Shown here: in pieces, positions 24,737 through 35,877 of the stretch
How the letters are laid out: the number at the start of each line of letters is the position of its first letter
How positions within the stretch are numbered: position 1 is the stretch's first letter
Source: Rheum nobile
Taxonomy: Eukaryota > Streptophyta > Magnoliopsida > Caryophyllales > Polygonaceae
Direction: 5' to 3'
Length of the DNA stretch: 64,000 bases
Assembly: GCA_027886185.1 (NCBI GenBank)
Contig: WOAB01000506.1
Location: 2,170,001-2,234,000 of the forward strand
Notes under the pieces: generated by a model
Databases searched by the model: none
What the model saw: the letters and a program-made list of their open reading frames with translations, nothing else
Told to the model about the DNA's origin: nothing
Position numbers and translations under genes: made by a program

Positions 24737-25442
24737 TGATAGTGCGTCATTATTTCATAATAACTTCAACGCGTTCTATATTGCTCGTCGGCACACCAGA
24801 CCATGAAGTACACCTAATGCGGCAACCTCAAGACCTTACTAAGAAGGAAAGAAAAGGAGAGGTACAAGAGGAAGAGAGGCCACGGGATATCTCTAGCGCG
24901 GCGATCCCCAATGACCGCGTCATCACACCAGCAACACATCTTCCATCTCCCGCGAAGTCATGATCGCGTAGTAGCCGTTGGACGCTTCCAGGCCGCTGCG
25001 AATCACTTGGACCAATCCGGGCATGCCAACCACGCATCCCTCCAGTTTGACACGCGCCTTCCCGCCGGTCCAATCAACGCCTTACACCCCCTTGCCGACG
25101 TCTGCCACAGGGTGAGCCGCGAGGTGACACGTGTCCCTGCATGTTGACTAAGCGAAAGCAGGACTCTTCGCCAATAAATAGCCCAACACCCCTCAGAAAT
25201 CGGGGTCGATAAAAAGGGAAAAAACAGTTCTACGAGATTGTTTTAGCTTTTTTCAAGATCTGTGATGATTCCCGTGTAATTGTAAAGAGAGTGGAAAGCT
25301 TTGTGTTCGTTGTTTATAATACACCGCGTCCTTTGTTTGAGTTTGTGTTTTTCTTGTACTAGAAGTGATTCATCGCGTTCATTCAGGATCAAGTCTTGTA
25401 TAGTTTTGCACTTTACTTACTTAGATAACGTGGGAATCATCA
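24737..25442 (+). repeat. 3' LTR of Tat-type element
   Basis: TGATAGTGCG...AATCATCA, then TSD CTTAC. Its last 50 bp are included in a tandem duplication with the flanking DNA (25393-25834). Confidence 0.92.
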
Positions 25443-25834
25443 CTTACCATATCAATATTATTTACAATCAAATCTTTCCAAAATGTACAACAAAATATTT
25501 CGTATCATATCTTTCTTAAGCACTAAAACAAATATGCAATATTTTATTATCTTCTTTTCAATATTGACCACAAAATATTAAAAATACAATAACATGTGCT
25601 TTGGAAACTAAGTGTCTTGTATAGTTTTGCACTTTACTTACTTAGATAACGTGGGAATCGTCACTTACCATATCAATATTATTTACAATCAAATCTTTTC
25701 AAAATGTACAACAAAATATTTCGTATCATATCTTTCTTAAGCACTAAAACAAATCTGTAATATTTTATTATCTTCTTTTCAATATTGACCACAAAATATT
25801 AAAAATACAATAACATGTGCTTTGGAAACTAAGT
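25393..25834. repeat. 221-bp tandem duplication spanning LTR end and flank
   Basis: 25393-25613 is repeated at 25614-25834 with only a few changes. Each copy starts GTCTTGTATAGTTTTGCAC inside the 3' LTR, crosses the LTR end (TCA|CTTAC), and continues into AT-rich flank ending GGAAACTAAGTG. It must have arisen after the Ty3 insertion. Confidence 0.92.
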
Positions 25835-26495
25835 GATTTGTTTCAAAAAATGTACCACCTTATTATTATTTTATATGTTTTATCGATTTACAACTATTTT
25901 CTATTATTAATTATTTCCAAAATGTACCACCTTATTATTATTTTATATGTTTTATTATTATAATTCAAATACAAAAAGTTTATACATACGTCAACATACT
26001 TACGAAAAATTAAGGTTGATATAAAAAAATTACCAAATTTTCTACTAAATATTTTATTTGAAAAATGTTGAGTATCATTCAATTTCATATTGAAATTATA
26101 GGCAATTATATAAGTTGTGATATATATCGATTTACTAATATACATAATACCATACCAAAAGTATCAATGTATAATTGTAAAGCAATTCCTTAAAATGCCA
26201 CATATCACTTCGACATTTATAACTTTCGCCTAAACTTTCAGATAATGACATTATGCCACATCAGTACCACCTCACATATTATTTTATATTTTAGTTATAT
26301 ATTAATTTTGATAATATTATTGTTCGGAAAAGTTTATATATGTGTTGACATATTTTAAAAAAATAATAATTAATATAACAAAATTATCATAAATTTTACA
26401 TTGTACTCTTACATGACATATTCAGAGTATGCCATTATCAAATTTAAACTTTAGGCAACTATATACATTTATGATATGTATAGATTTACAAGTAA
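25835..26495. other. AT-rich spacer; no gene seen
   Basis: Very AT-rich, with a short internal repeat (AAAATGTACCACCTTATTAT at about 25848 and 25918). Probably Helitron interior or other decayed element. Confidence 0.5.
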
Positions 26496-29400
26496 TCTAC
26501 TATATATCTACTAAATCACAATCATTCTAAGCCACGTGGCATCCTCCTATTTAACTTACCCATTCTTATGCCACATGGCATCTTGTCATTGTTTCCGTCA
26601 TATGGCATTTTATCTATTTTTGTTTTTTTTTAAATCCTTATAATCAATATTTCGAATAATACAAGATCTCCAAAAATCTTAAATCTTATATATAGGATTA
26701 TTCTATTACCGAAACTAATGGATCAAGATCTGCAATGATAAAGACAACATTTTGCTTCCAAATAAAACATCCATACACTATACCAAAATTAAACAGAAAA
26801 TAATAAAGGCAACTTAATTTCAAAAATCTGCAATCACCCTTCTTTCCAAAATTTAATCTACTATATATCTACTAAACCACAATCCTTTTAAGCCACATGA
26901 CATCCTCCTATTAAACTCATCCCTTCTTATGCCACATGGCATCCTGTAATTTTTTCTGCCACATGATATTTTATCTATTTTCGTTTTTTTTAAATAAATA
27001 TAATAAATATTTCGGGTAATACAAGATCTGCAAAAATCTATATTCATATATATAAGATTATTCTATTATCAAAACCAAAAGTCAAGATCTGCTATGATAA
27101 AGGCAACATTTTGCTTCCAAATTAAACATTCGTATACTATACCAAATTAAACATAAAATATTAAGACAATTTTCAAAAATCTGCAATCACCCTTCTTTCC
27201 AAAATTTAATTTACTATATATCTACTAAACCACAATCCCTAAGTCACATGACATCCTTCTATTAAACTCACCATTTCTTAGGCCACATCCTCCTGTCATT
27301 GTTTTTGTCACATGACATTTTATGCATTTTTACTCTTTTTTTTATTTTAAAAATCAATATAATCAATATTTTGGATAGTACAAGATGTGCATAAATCTTT
27401 ATTCTTATATATAGGATTATTCTATTACCAAAACTAAAGGGTCAAGATCTAAGATGATAAAGACAACATTTTACTTCCAAATTAAACGTCCGTACACTAT
27501 ACCAAAATTAAATAGAAAATAATAGAGGCAACTTTGAAAAATCTACAGTCACCATTCTTTCCAAAATTTAATCTACTATATATCTACTAAACCACAATCC
27601 CTCTAAGTCACATGGCATCCTCTTATTAAACTCATCCTTTCTTAGGCCATATGGCATCGTGTCATTGTTTTGTTCACATGGCATTTTATGCATTTTCGTT
27701 TTTCTTAAATCAAAATAATCAATATTTCGGGTAGTATAAGATGTGTAGAAATCTTTATTCTTATATATATGATTATTCTATTACCAAAACTAAAAGGTCA
27801 AGATCTGCAATGATAAAGGCAACATTTTCCTTCCAAATTAAACGTTCGTACACTATACAAAATTAAACAGAAAATAATAAAGGCAACTTTAAAAAATCTA
27901 CAATTACCATTCTTTTCAAAATTTAATCTACTATATATCTACTAAACCACAATACCTCTAAGCCACATGACATCCTCCTATTTAACGCATACCCTCTTAT
28001 GTCACATGACATCCTGTCATTGTTTCTGTCACATGACATCTTGTCATTGTTTCTGCCACATGGCATTTTATCCATTTTCAGATTTTTTGTAAAATCAATA
28101 TAATCAATATTTCGGGTAATGAAGATATACAGAAATCTTTATTCTTATATTTAGGATTATTCTATTATGAAAACTAAAGGGTCAAGATCTGCAATGATAA
28201 GGCAACATTTTCCTTCCAAATTAAAATTTATGTACACTATACCAAAAATAAACAGAAAATAATAAAGACAACTTTTGAAAATATGCAATCACTCTTCTTT
28301 CCAAAATTTAATTTACAATATATCTACTAAACCACAACCCCTCTAAGGGGGTGTTTGGTAGAATTTGGATATCGGGTTGGGATGAAGAATTGGGTTGAAG
28401 AGGTATGGGGTTGAGAATGATAGATTTTAATTTGGTGTTTGTTTTTTAATTAGGGATAAGAATTTAACTCATAAAGTCTTCTTAATTTCTCAAATCCACT
28501 CAACCCTTGAAAAATTGAAAGGTTTGAAAAACCCATACTTTAAGGGGTTGGGGAATGGGTATGATACCCAAAATCTTACAAACAAACAACAAGTATTGGG
28601 TTAAAATTCCTCAACCCTCCTTAACCCCAAACCCGATTCCACAATCCCTCTTACCAAACACCCCCTAAACCATATGACATCCTCCTATTAAACTCACCCC
28701 TTCTTATACCACATGACATCTTGTCATTGTTTCTACCACATGACATTTTATTCATTTTCGGTTTCTAGAGCAATGAAGGGAGTTAGAGTGGGGTATTTCC
28801 TTGCGCCCACGCGTATCACGTATATTAGGCAACAACTAACCATGACTTTTTTTTTAAATCAATATAATTAATATTTCGAGTAATACAAGATTTGTAGAAA
28901 TCTTTATTCTTATATACAAGATTATTCTATTACCAAAACTAAAGGTCAAGATCTGCAATGATAAAGACAACATTTTGTTTCCAAATTAAGCATTCATACA
29001 CTATACCAAAATTAAACAGAAAATAATAAATGCAACTTTCAAAAATTTACAATCACCCTACTTTCCAAAATTTAACACAAAATACATCCATATTGAATTT
29101 TGCTTAGAAAATAGCAATAAAATAGATTTTGCTTCCAAAATATCAACAAGTCAACAATACATCCGTACTATACTGAAAAGTTTGCACCCAAAATCTGCAA
29201 TCACCCATCTTTGCAATTGCAAGATCTGCAATGATAAAGGCAACATTTTGCTTCCAAATTAAACATCTGTATATTATACCAAAATTATTTTTTTTCTCTT
29301 TCATTGTTAGTTTCAGTTGATTGATAGTTTTTAATTCCACAAACTAAACAAAATCTATAATTACATAAACTCCCACAATAGAGGTTCAATTATCCTTTCA

Positions 29401-29799
29401 TCCTAATCTAAATTCTGAATTTACAAGCATGAAAGGATATGTCATGAACTGCACCAATCCAAATTCTGAATTTTAGTTGATCAAGTAGTTTTTTTCTCTA
29501 TTGTTTTCTCTATTATTTTTTTCTATATTGTTTTCTTAATAGAATGTTTCTCTACTGATTTATTTTTTATTTTTTTCAACTATTGTTGTTTTAATGAAAT
29601 GTTTCTCTACTGATTTTTCTACTGTTTATACTCTTGATTCAATTAGTCTTTTTTTATATTAACATTCATCTACTTTTATAATTTACAGTCACTACCTACA
29701 TATTTCTATATCAATTAAGTATATAATTTTTATATACTATTTTTTTTAAATATTAAAAGAAATAAACAAATCACGTGCAAGGCACGAGTATTGCACTAG
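26496..29799 (+). mobile_element. Helitron-like element made of tandem ~355-bp units
   Basis: Six units start TCTACTATATATCTACTAAA (or a variant) at about 26496, 26857, 27210, 27572, 27927 and 28312. Each then has ACCACAATCC, CCACATGGCATCC blocks and ends CTTTCCAAAATTTAA. The 3' end has a short hairpin (CGTGC-AAG-GCACG, about 29774-29786) and CTAG at 29796-29799 followed by T, as expected for a Helitron inserted between A and T. No Rep/helicase ORF is present, so it is non-autonomous. The last unit is interrupted by a Tourist MITE and an unrelated ~85-bp segment (about 28765-28850). Confidence 0.65.
28347..28665. mobile_element. Tourist/PIF-Harbinger-type MITE, 319 bp, TSD TAA
   Basis: Terminal inverted repeats GGGGGTGTTTGGTA and TACCAAACACCCCC, flanked by TAA on both sides (28344-28346 and 28666-28668). 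It is inserted in the sixth Helitron unit, whose CTCTAA...CCATATGACATCC sequence resumes directly after it. Non-coding. Confidence 0.92.
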
Positions 29800-29834
29800 T
29801 TCGATCTAACCAAAAAAGGGTTGAGCAAGGAGAG

Positions 29835-30150
29835 CTTAAATTCTTTGCACCCTTTCTATGCACCCTTCTGTGTACCCTATAGGCTAAACTTGTTTATTTT
29901 ATACCCTAAACCCTAAAATATAAATCATAAATCCTAAAATATAAATCCTAAATTCTAAAACCTAGACCCTAAATCCTATACCCTAAAACCCTATACCCTA
30001 AACTTTAAAACCCTAAACCTTAAAATATAAACCCTAAACCTTAATTATTAATCCTAATTTAAAGTTTAAAATAAAATAAAAAAAAATAAAAAAACTTAAA
30101 AGGTGCATAAAAGGGTGCACAATTAGGGTGCAGGAAATTTAATGTGGAGC
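29835..30150. mobile_element. MITE-like repeat with TGCACCC inverted ends
   Basis: The left end (TTTGCACCCTTTCTATGCACC) is nearly the inverse of the right end (GGTGCATAAAAGGGTGCAC...). The middle is CCCTAAA-rich, which looks telomere-like but is degenerate. A relative lies at about 41930-42165. No clear TSD. Confidence 0.5.
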
Positions 30151-31105
30151 ATGAAAGGGTTCGTATAAAGGGAACAAATAGTTTGAATTGGTGAGTGCAA
30201 CGTCTCATGTATTGTATAAATTAGTGAAGTAATTAGAAGAAGTGCTTGTGTACACCATCAACCCAAATCGAAGAAATCTAGATACGATTAGCGAACTCAC
30301 GGAGATTGAATGGGTAAATTTCGGACTCGTTCACTAGTATAGAAATGCCTTGGCATAGCGTTTTTTTTATGAAGAGGATAGCGGTTTTACGAACGCTGTC
30401 TATAGAACTGCGGTATTATATATTTATAGCATTTTTTGTGAAAGCGCTATAAAAAAGCACACGCATAGCGGTTTTTTAGAAAAAGAGCTATGTTTATTCT
30501 ATTTTTTATTTTATTTAAATATGACGTTTATATAGCGTTTTTTTTCTAAAAAAACGCTATGCGTGTGATAACTACTCATAGCATTTTTTATGAAAAAAGC
30601 GCTATGCTTGTGATAACTACTCATAGCGTTTTTTTCAGAAAAAGCGCTATGAATGTGTTTTTGTACAACTAAAATTCCGATTATTTTTTATTGCGGTTTG
30701 GGGAAAAAACCGCTACATATTTTTTTTTTTGATATATTTCCCTGTTCGAGCAACTCCTGTTTTCCCTGCTATATTTCTACAGCCAATATTTCATCAAATG
30801 AGCCATATTCAGTATGTAATACATAAATTAACCCCATTTCCATAACCAAAAGTTGTGAATTCATGCACAAAATAAAGCCAATTTGTCAATACACATAAAA
30901 ATCCCCTTTGGGAAATTCTTCACTACATCAAGAATCTCAATACACATAAAAAGAGTGCTAAGTGCTTTCCAGAATAAGAAACTTATACGAGCAATTCATA
31001 GTAAAATAAAACCCCTTTTGGGAAATTCTTCACTACATCACACATAAACTATCCTCGAGGGGTCATAAAGAAATTGTTAGTCAATTGCAGTGGACAAGGC
31101 TGTAC

Positions 31106-32454
31106 CTCATCCCACCCTATCCCATAGGCCAGTGGGTTTTTCTTCATCCTTATAAAAAGATAGGTGTAACCCAGCCATGCACAAACCTCCTTCACATTCG
31201 TGACGGTACCTAGAGAAACCTCAGCTTTCAAATTATCTTTCAATGAGCTAATGAACTGCAGAAAAGCCAATGCACACAGGTAAATTCAGTAGTGATGGAG
31301 AAGTAACACCAAGTTACAGTATGCCAATAGTTTGGTAAAATTTTAAGAAGTGAAACACTGAAACTATTCAGCTAGGGTACACTGTTTGAAAATTGGGCTG
31401 GAACTCCATTTATTATACATGATATTTAATTTCAAGGAATCCAAATGTGGGTTTTTCTTTTAGGAAAACATTAGGGGTGGTGTTGCATCCTACTGAATAG
31501 CACCAGATATGGAAATGGAATAAAAAAGCTATCGAACATTGAAACGTATATGAAAGAGAAGCATTAGTGGCAGTCTGGCAGAGAATAGAACATATGGAGA
31601 TGTAGTGAGGAAGAGCACTCAACAAATGGAAAATGGCTGAGAAGGGTTTGGAAATGGTGTGAGGAAATCCACAATAACCAATCATGTTTGAACACGGAGA
31701 GCAAAAAAACAGATTCAATGACATAAACCAATATGCTTGATAAACCTCATCAACTATATGTGTGTATATGACTTTCAATAGGGAGCTGGCTCGTCAACAA
31801 CCTCAAGTAATAAGCCAATTTGTCATGCGATGTAATAATTATGCCTTCACCACTCTTGTCAAATTGAGGTCTTCCTGCACGTCCAAAATCTGAAAGAGAA
31901 CCATCATCTTTTTACTACATAAAGTAGCCTTATCATTCTAAATAAATATTGTATCTAAGTAACTGTTTCACCTAGGGTTGAGCACCGGTCCAAACACGGT
32001 CCGGACCGGATCGGAACCCGGAACACCAAAAATGGTGGATCGGAACCCGGACCGGGTCCGGACCGGTCCGGTCCTATTTAGACCGAATTTGGACCGGTTT
32101 AGTGTTTTATTAAATTTAAATGGGTTTTATTAAATTTAAATATAATTTACTTATATTTAAACATGAAAAAAAACCCTCAAATCTAAATATAATTTACTCT
32201 TAAATATAATTTATCCTAAACCCTAAACCTCAAATGTAAAAAAACCTAAAATTTTAAGATTTTTTAAAAACACCGGGTCGGACCGGATCGGACCGGACCG
32301 GACCGGGAATTTCAGAATTCCCTAGATTGGAGACCGGACCGGTCCAAATTTCTGGGCCGGACCGGAATATGCTCAACCCAAGTTTCACCTGCATAACGTC
32401 AAGCATTCCCAGGTCTTTCCAGCCTCCAGCTTTTGGATCATATAATTGTGTACC
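31106..32454 (-). pseudogene. Captured ASCC3/DExH14-type helicase gene fragment, three exons with introns
   Basis: Three exon-like blocks in correct order on the minus strand. Exon A, 32454-32389: GTQLYDPKAGGWKDLGMLDV then MQ. Exon B, 31889-31771, encoding the IFGRAGRPQFD region then KSGEGIIITSHDKLAYYLRL and LTSQLPIES. Exon C, 31255-31106: FISSLKDNLKAEVSLGTVTN, VKEVCAWLGYTYLFIRM, NPLAYGIGWDE. These match the end of the second RecA domain and the start of the winged-helix/Sec63 region of Ski2-like helicases of the ASCC3/Brr2 group, which unwind RNA or assist ribosome rescue. Splice signals remain (CAG|GTGAAAC, TTTCAG|, CTGCAG|, GAG|GTACAG). Decay: exon B is one T short for IFG, and the donor after IES is lost. 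It lies inside the CACTA element, so it is a transduplicate. Confidence 0.85.
31973..32381. mobile_element. hAT-type MITE, ~409 bp, TSD GTTTCACC
   Basis: Ends T(A/T)GGGTTGAGCA in inverted orientation, flanked by GTTTCACC (31965-31972 and 32382-32389; a ninth base T also matches). The interior has GGACCGGACCGG-type CG-rich repeats at both ends. Inserted exactly at the exon A donor of the captured helicase fragment, whose GGTGAAAC supplied the target. Confidence 0.85.
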
Positions 32455-33319
32455 ACAAAGCACGTAACCAATTTTTTCCTTCAAGCCATATTAGGGCGAT
32501 AAAATAAGCAGAAACACCAACTAACAAAAGTAACAGTGCCCCCATAATAATACCCAAGTCTAGCTTAGAAAGTGCTAGATCAGTCACAGGATATAACAGT
32601 TCTAAACCAATAAGTAACCAACAGTGAACAAATTAACAAAACCCTAAAAATTGAAATTCACAAAACTAAAGCAAATCAGACGTTGCTGCAGATCTAAACC
32701 AACAATTGCACAAGGATTGAGTAAGACTTGCACAAATCTAAAGCAATTGATCGAAGGCACAAAGTACTTACCGGAAACGAGAGGAGGCGAGCGACTTCGA
32801 GAAGAAACTGCTGGTTTTTGCTTCGAGAAGAAGTTCAGCCGAGGAGAAGCGAGACGGGCCGGAGAGACCACCGGAGAAGCCGGAGAGACCACCGCGACGA
32901 GCCGGAGCTGGAGAGGAGGCGATCGACTTCGAGAAGGGGCTGCTATTTTTGAAGTGCAGATGAATGAATATGATAGGGCCGGTTGGCATATGATTTTTTT
33001 CTAAGTACACATTTATAGCGGTTTTTTCAAAAAACCGCTATAAATGTAGATGATAGGGCAAGCCAACTGTTTTTTCCTTTTTTTAAAAATCAAATATTTA
33101 TAGCGGTTTTTAGAAAAAAAAACCGCTAAGAGAATAAAATCATAATAAAAATAAAATAAAATAATATTTTCATACCGGTTTTTTACAACCCGCTATGCAA
33201 ATTCTCTTCTTATAGCATTTTTTAAAACCGCTATAATTTTTTTCGCTATCTATAGCAATTTTTGTACTAGTGGTTGGGAGAAAACTATAACTCTTGGCTG
33301 CAAGATTAGCATATTGATC

Positions 33320-33866
33320 TGATAAAGTCCGTGGACCCATAGATATGTAGGTAGATCGGAGGTCATATACGTAGGATCACGCATGTGTGTACAAGCTCAG
33401 TACATAAGCCTGATGAGGTTTCATCCTAAAACCAATTGACATTATGATATAGTCTATCAATCTTATATATTAGGCTTTGTTAGTTCAAAATTTAGATGTG
33501 TGATAGATATTAGGTATTTCAACATTGTCCCCTCAAGTGCAGCTGGGTTGGCCTTAGTAGATACTTGGACAAAGATAGATAAGGGGTGGGTATCGTTAGT
33601 CGAACCATTCCAAATAAACCATGAAAGGGGCCATATATGATTAGACTCTCTCTGATATCATGATAAAGTACGTAGGCCTATAGGTAGGTAAGTGAACTAG
33701 GGTCGTGTATGTAGGAGCGCACATGCGCGTTCAAGCCCAATACATAATTCAGTAAGGTTTCATCCTAAAACCAATTCGTAATAGGAGAAGTGGCCTAATT
33801 ACCCTATATACTAGGCTTAGTTAAGTCTCAACTTCAAATGTGGAATATGTATTAAGTATTTCAACA
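33320..33866 (-). mobile_element. TRIM (tiny LTR element), 547 bp, minus strand
   Basis: Two ~205-bp direct repeats (33320-33524 and 33661-33866) begin TGTTGAAATAC and end ACTTTATCA on the minus strand. Next to the right copy (33648-33660) is TGATATCAGAGAG, a mutated iMet primer-binding site. Next to the left copy (33525-33540) is a purine tract TTGAGGGGACAA. Size and layout fit a terminal-repeat retrotransposon in miniature. No coding capacity. Flanking bases do not give a clear TSD. Confidence 0.8.
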
Positions 33867-33890
33867 TTCAAACATAAATATACCCTTGAA

Positions 33891-34308
33891 CAGGGGCGGA
33901 GCTACGTTGGGGCCGGGGGGGGGGGGGGGGGGGGGGACTATAGCCCCCTCCTCTGGAAAAAAAAAATATAATTATTTTTTTGCTTTTTTTACCCTTATTG
34001 AATCTGAAAATATAATTTCAGTCAGCCCTAATAAATTTAAGCCATAAAAATGAAATTACCTTAAATTTCTCCCCCTCATCTCATCTGAAAATGTAATTTC
34101 AGTCAATTCTAACAGATTTAAGTCAAAAAAATAAAATTACTTAAGTTTTTTTTCCCCTCATCTCATGTGAAAAATACCTTAAGCTTCATAAAAAAATTAA
34201 AATTGATTTTTGCGAAATAGAATTTAAGTCACGTTGAATTTAAGTCACACAAAAAAATCGCACAGGATTTTAGCCCCCTCTGGGGTAAAATCGTGGCTCC
34301 GGCCCCTG
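33891..34308. mobile_element. hAT-type MITE, 418 bp
   Basis: CAGGGGCGGAGCTACG at the left and its inverse with a few changes (CGTGGCTCCGGCCCCTG) at the right, the classic hAT MITE terminus. CTTGAA flanks both sides (33885-33890; 34309-34314); only six of the expected eight TSD bases match. A run of about 22 G lies at 33914-33936, and the interior is AT-rich. Confidence 0.85.
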
Positions 34309-34314
34309 CTTGAA

Positions 34315-34855
34315 CCCACCTTACTTGCAACAGTTAATTTGTAGGTTGAAGACATGATATGAATGCAAAGCCAAAGGATCGAAATGATTAGATGATTCAA
34401 TGGTATTGTTTCCCAACTTAAAAGGTTAAATTAATGTATATATGTTTGATCGAGCATTGTTGGAATATAAAGTTTATCCAACTTATGTGAATGTATATCA
34501 ATTAAAGCTTAATATGTACGGATGAGATAAACTTTTATTGTCATTTGGTTTTATAATAGTATTTCATTACATTTATATACTGGACTTATATGCGTTTGTG
34601 TGCTCGAACGTGTACAACTCAGAGTCTCTCGACCTACGTACATACTTTAACAAGCCCCGTACTTGATCAACATGCAGGTTAAAGCTCTAACAAGCTCGAA
34701 ATAATCATTATGGAGTATGATCGAGTCCATTGCCAGTTCAAGTAACCTGATTATATTGGATCATGCATGTATATATATATTAATATTACGAACTAAACTG
34801 TAACATTAGGTTCTTGATAAACATGAGGTGCAAGAAGATCTTCTTTATTATATAC
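34315..34855. other. Spacer; no gene recognised
   Basis: Unique-looking AT-rich sequence between the MITE and the copia element. Last five bases TATAC are the copia TSD. Confidence 0.5.
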
Positions 34856-35618
34856 TGTTGTGTTTGATAATCCAGCTTTAATTTTGTCTAAGTGTTTGGA
34901 TGGCAGGGTGAGGTGTGAATTAGAGATCCTAGTCTAAGGCCAAACCGGGTTTACTAGCCACTCATATGCAACCCCGGTCTAATACCGGTTCGGAGGCATA
35001 TGTTGGGTTAAGTGACCTTTGGGCTTTAGTTTGCTACAGGTGTTTGTTGGGCTCATTTGTTGCGAGGCCCATCTGGCTTCAACTCCAGATCTGCCTATCT
35101 GACCTAGCTATATATGCTCCAGTTTCATCTGTTGTTGGTGACTGTAGACTTGACTGCGCCACAGAAAAGAGAGAGAAGAGAAAAGAGAGAAGAGAAAAGA
35201 GGAGAAGAGAAGAGAGCGTCTCCGGTGGTTGTCGCCGGCGCTTCTGGTGTCCACCTTGGTCACTTTAGCGAAGTCTTCGTCGGAAGCTTCGTCAGCCTTG
35301 AAAGGGGGCAGAATCCCTTTCCACAGTCGTCTTCATCCTCGCTGTTTTCTTTATGTCTCTTTGTGATTCTCTTCAGTAGTGTTAGCTAGGGTTTCTGATT
35401 GCTCCTCTGTAACCAACACTTGTGTTCTTTCTTTCGTTAGTGCATTTGGGTTGAGTCTCCCGTCTCGAGGCTCCGCGGATGTAGGGAAACCGAACCGCGT
35501 AAACATCTCTGGTGTCTTCACTGTCTTCTTCTTGCTTGCTTTCATTTTTGGTTTTTACTTTGCGATTCAAACTTAGATCTGGCGATAACTTGAGATTGTG
35601 ACTAAAATCTGGATTACA
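34856..35618 (+). repeat. 5' LTR of copia element
   Basis: TGTTGTGTTTGATAATCC...TCTGGATTACA. Contains TATATATGCTCC near 35107 as likely promoter and a pure-purine GA tract (about 35162-35216) just downstream, in the leader. Confidence 0.95.
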
Positions 35619-35621
35619 AAT

Positions 35622-35633
35622 TGGTATCAGAGC
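35622..35633 (+). other. Primer-binding site, tRNA-iMet type
   Basis: TGGTATCAGAGC, three bases after the LTR end. Confidence 0.95.
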
Positions 35634-35877
35634 CTTTCTCTGGTATTTCTTTTGCTTCCGCTGTGTTCCTGGTGATCTTGCATGCGTTCTTTGTTTTGCA
35701 TGTGATAGATCTAGGGTTTTTCTTGTTTCTCGTGTTTGGATCGAGCAAGGGATTCCTGTTTATGTGTTTCTGGTGCCCTTTCTTGTCTGTGTGGCTAGTT
35801 AGGGTTTCACCAGTTGTTTTCTGTTCTGTGGTTTGTTCGCTTTCCTGTTTCTAACTTCTGCTAGTGTACAGGAAGTG

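Larger units (their letters stand above)
14715..25442 (+). mobile_element. Ty3/gypsy retrotransposon, Tat (Retand-like) lineage, 10.7 kb, defective, TSD CTTAC
   Basis: LTRs of 711 and 706 bp start TGATAGTGCG and end (G/A)TCA. CTTAC flanks the element at 14710-14714 and 25443-25447. Internal order is PBS, gag, protease, RT, RNase H, a second (archaeal-type) RNase H, integrase, a 58-bp tandem array, and an antisense extra ORF. The dual RNase H and the large extra ORF region mark the Tat lineage. Many stops and frameshifts break every sense ORF, and the integrase catalytic Glu is replaced by Lys, so it cannot move by itself. The antisense region is better preserved than gag. Confidence 0.93.
30332..33272. 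mobile_element. Non-autonomous CACTA transposon, 2.94 kb, TSD GTT
   Basis: Starts CACTAGTATAGAAATGCC, ends (inverse) CACTAGTACAAAAATTGC, and is flanked by GTT at 30329-30331 and 33273-33275. Subterminal regions (30355-30720 and 33010-33245) are full of TAGCGGTTTTTT / AAAAAACCGCTA repeats, where transposase would bind. No transposase ORF is present. The middle carries a captured helicase gene fragment (31106-32454, minus strand), which contains a hAT MITE. Confidence 0.93.
30278..33319 (-). pseudogene. Last-exon fragment of a second GDSL esterase/lipase gene, split by CACTA
   Basis: On the minus strand, 33316-33276 joined to 30331-30278 reads NLAAKSYSFLPNESEIYPFN then LREFANRI and TAG. This aligns with the end of the intact GDSL gene (AILAAKAFHSPNKSEVYPFN then LCELARRI). 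The CACTA element sits between, with the GTT target duplicated. The fragment is cut on its 5' side by the TRIM at 33320, and no other exon was found beyond it. The 3' flank CATCAACCCAAA is shared with the intact gene's 3' flank, so it is a genomic (not processed) copy, most likely the remnant of a tandem duplicate. Confidence 0.85.

Noticed and set aside
29890..30060. Telomere-like CCCTAAA runs
   Set aside because: Degenerate, short and inside a MITE-like repeat; also seen at 41990-42080. Not an interstitial telomere array.
35162..35216. GA-rich tract as a separate microsatellite
   Set aside because: Identical in both copia LTRs, so it belongs to the LTR leader.
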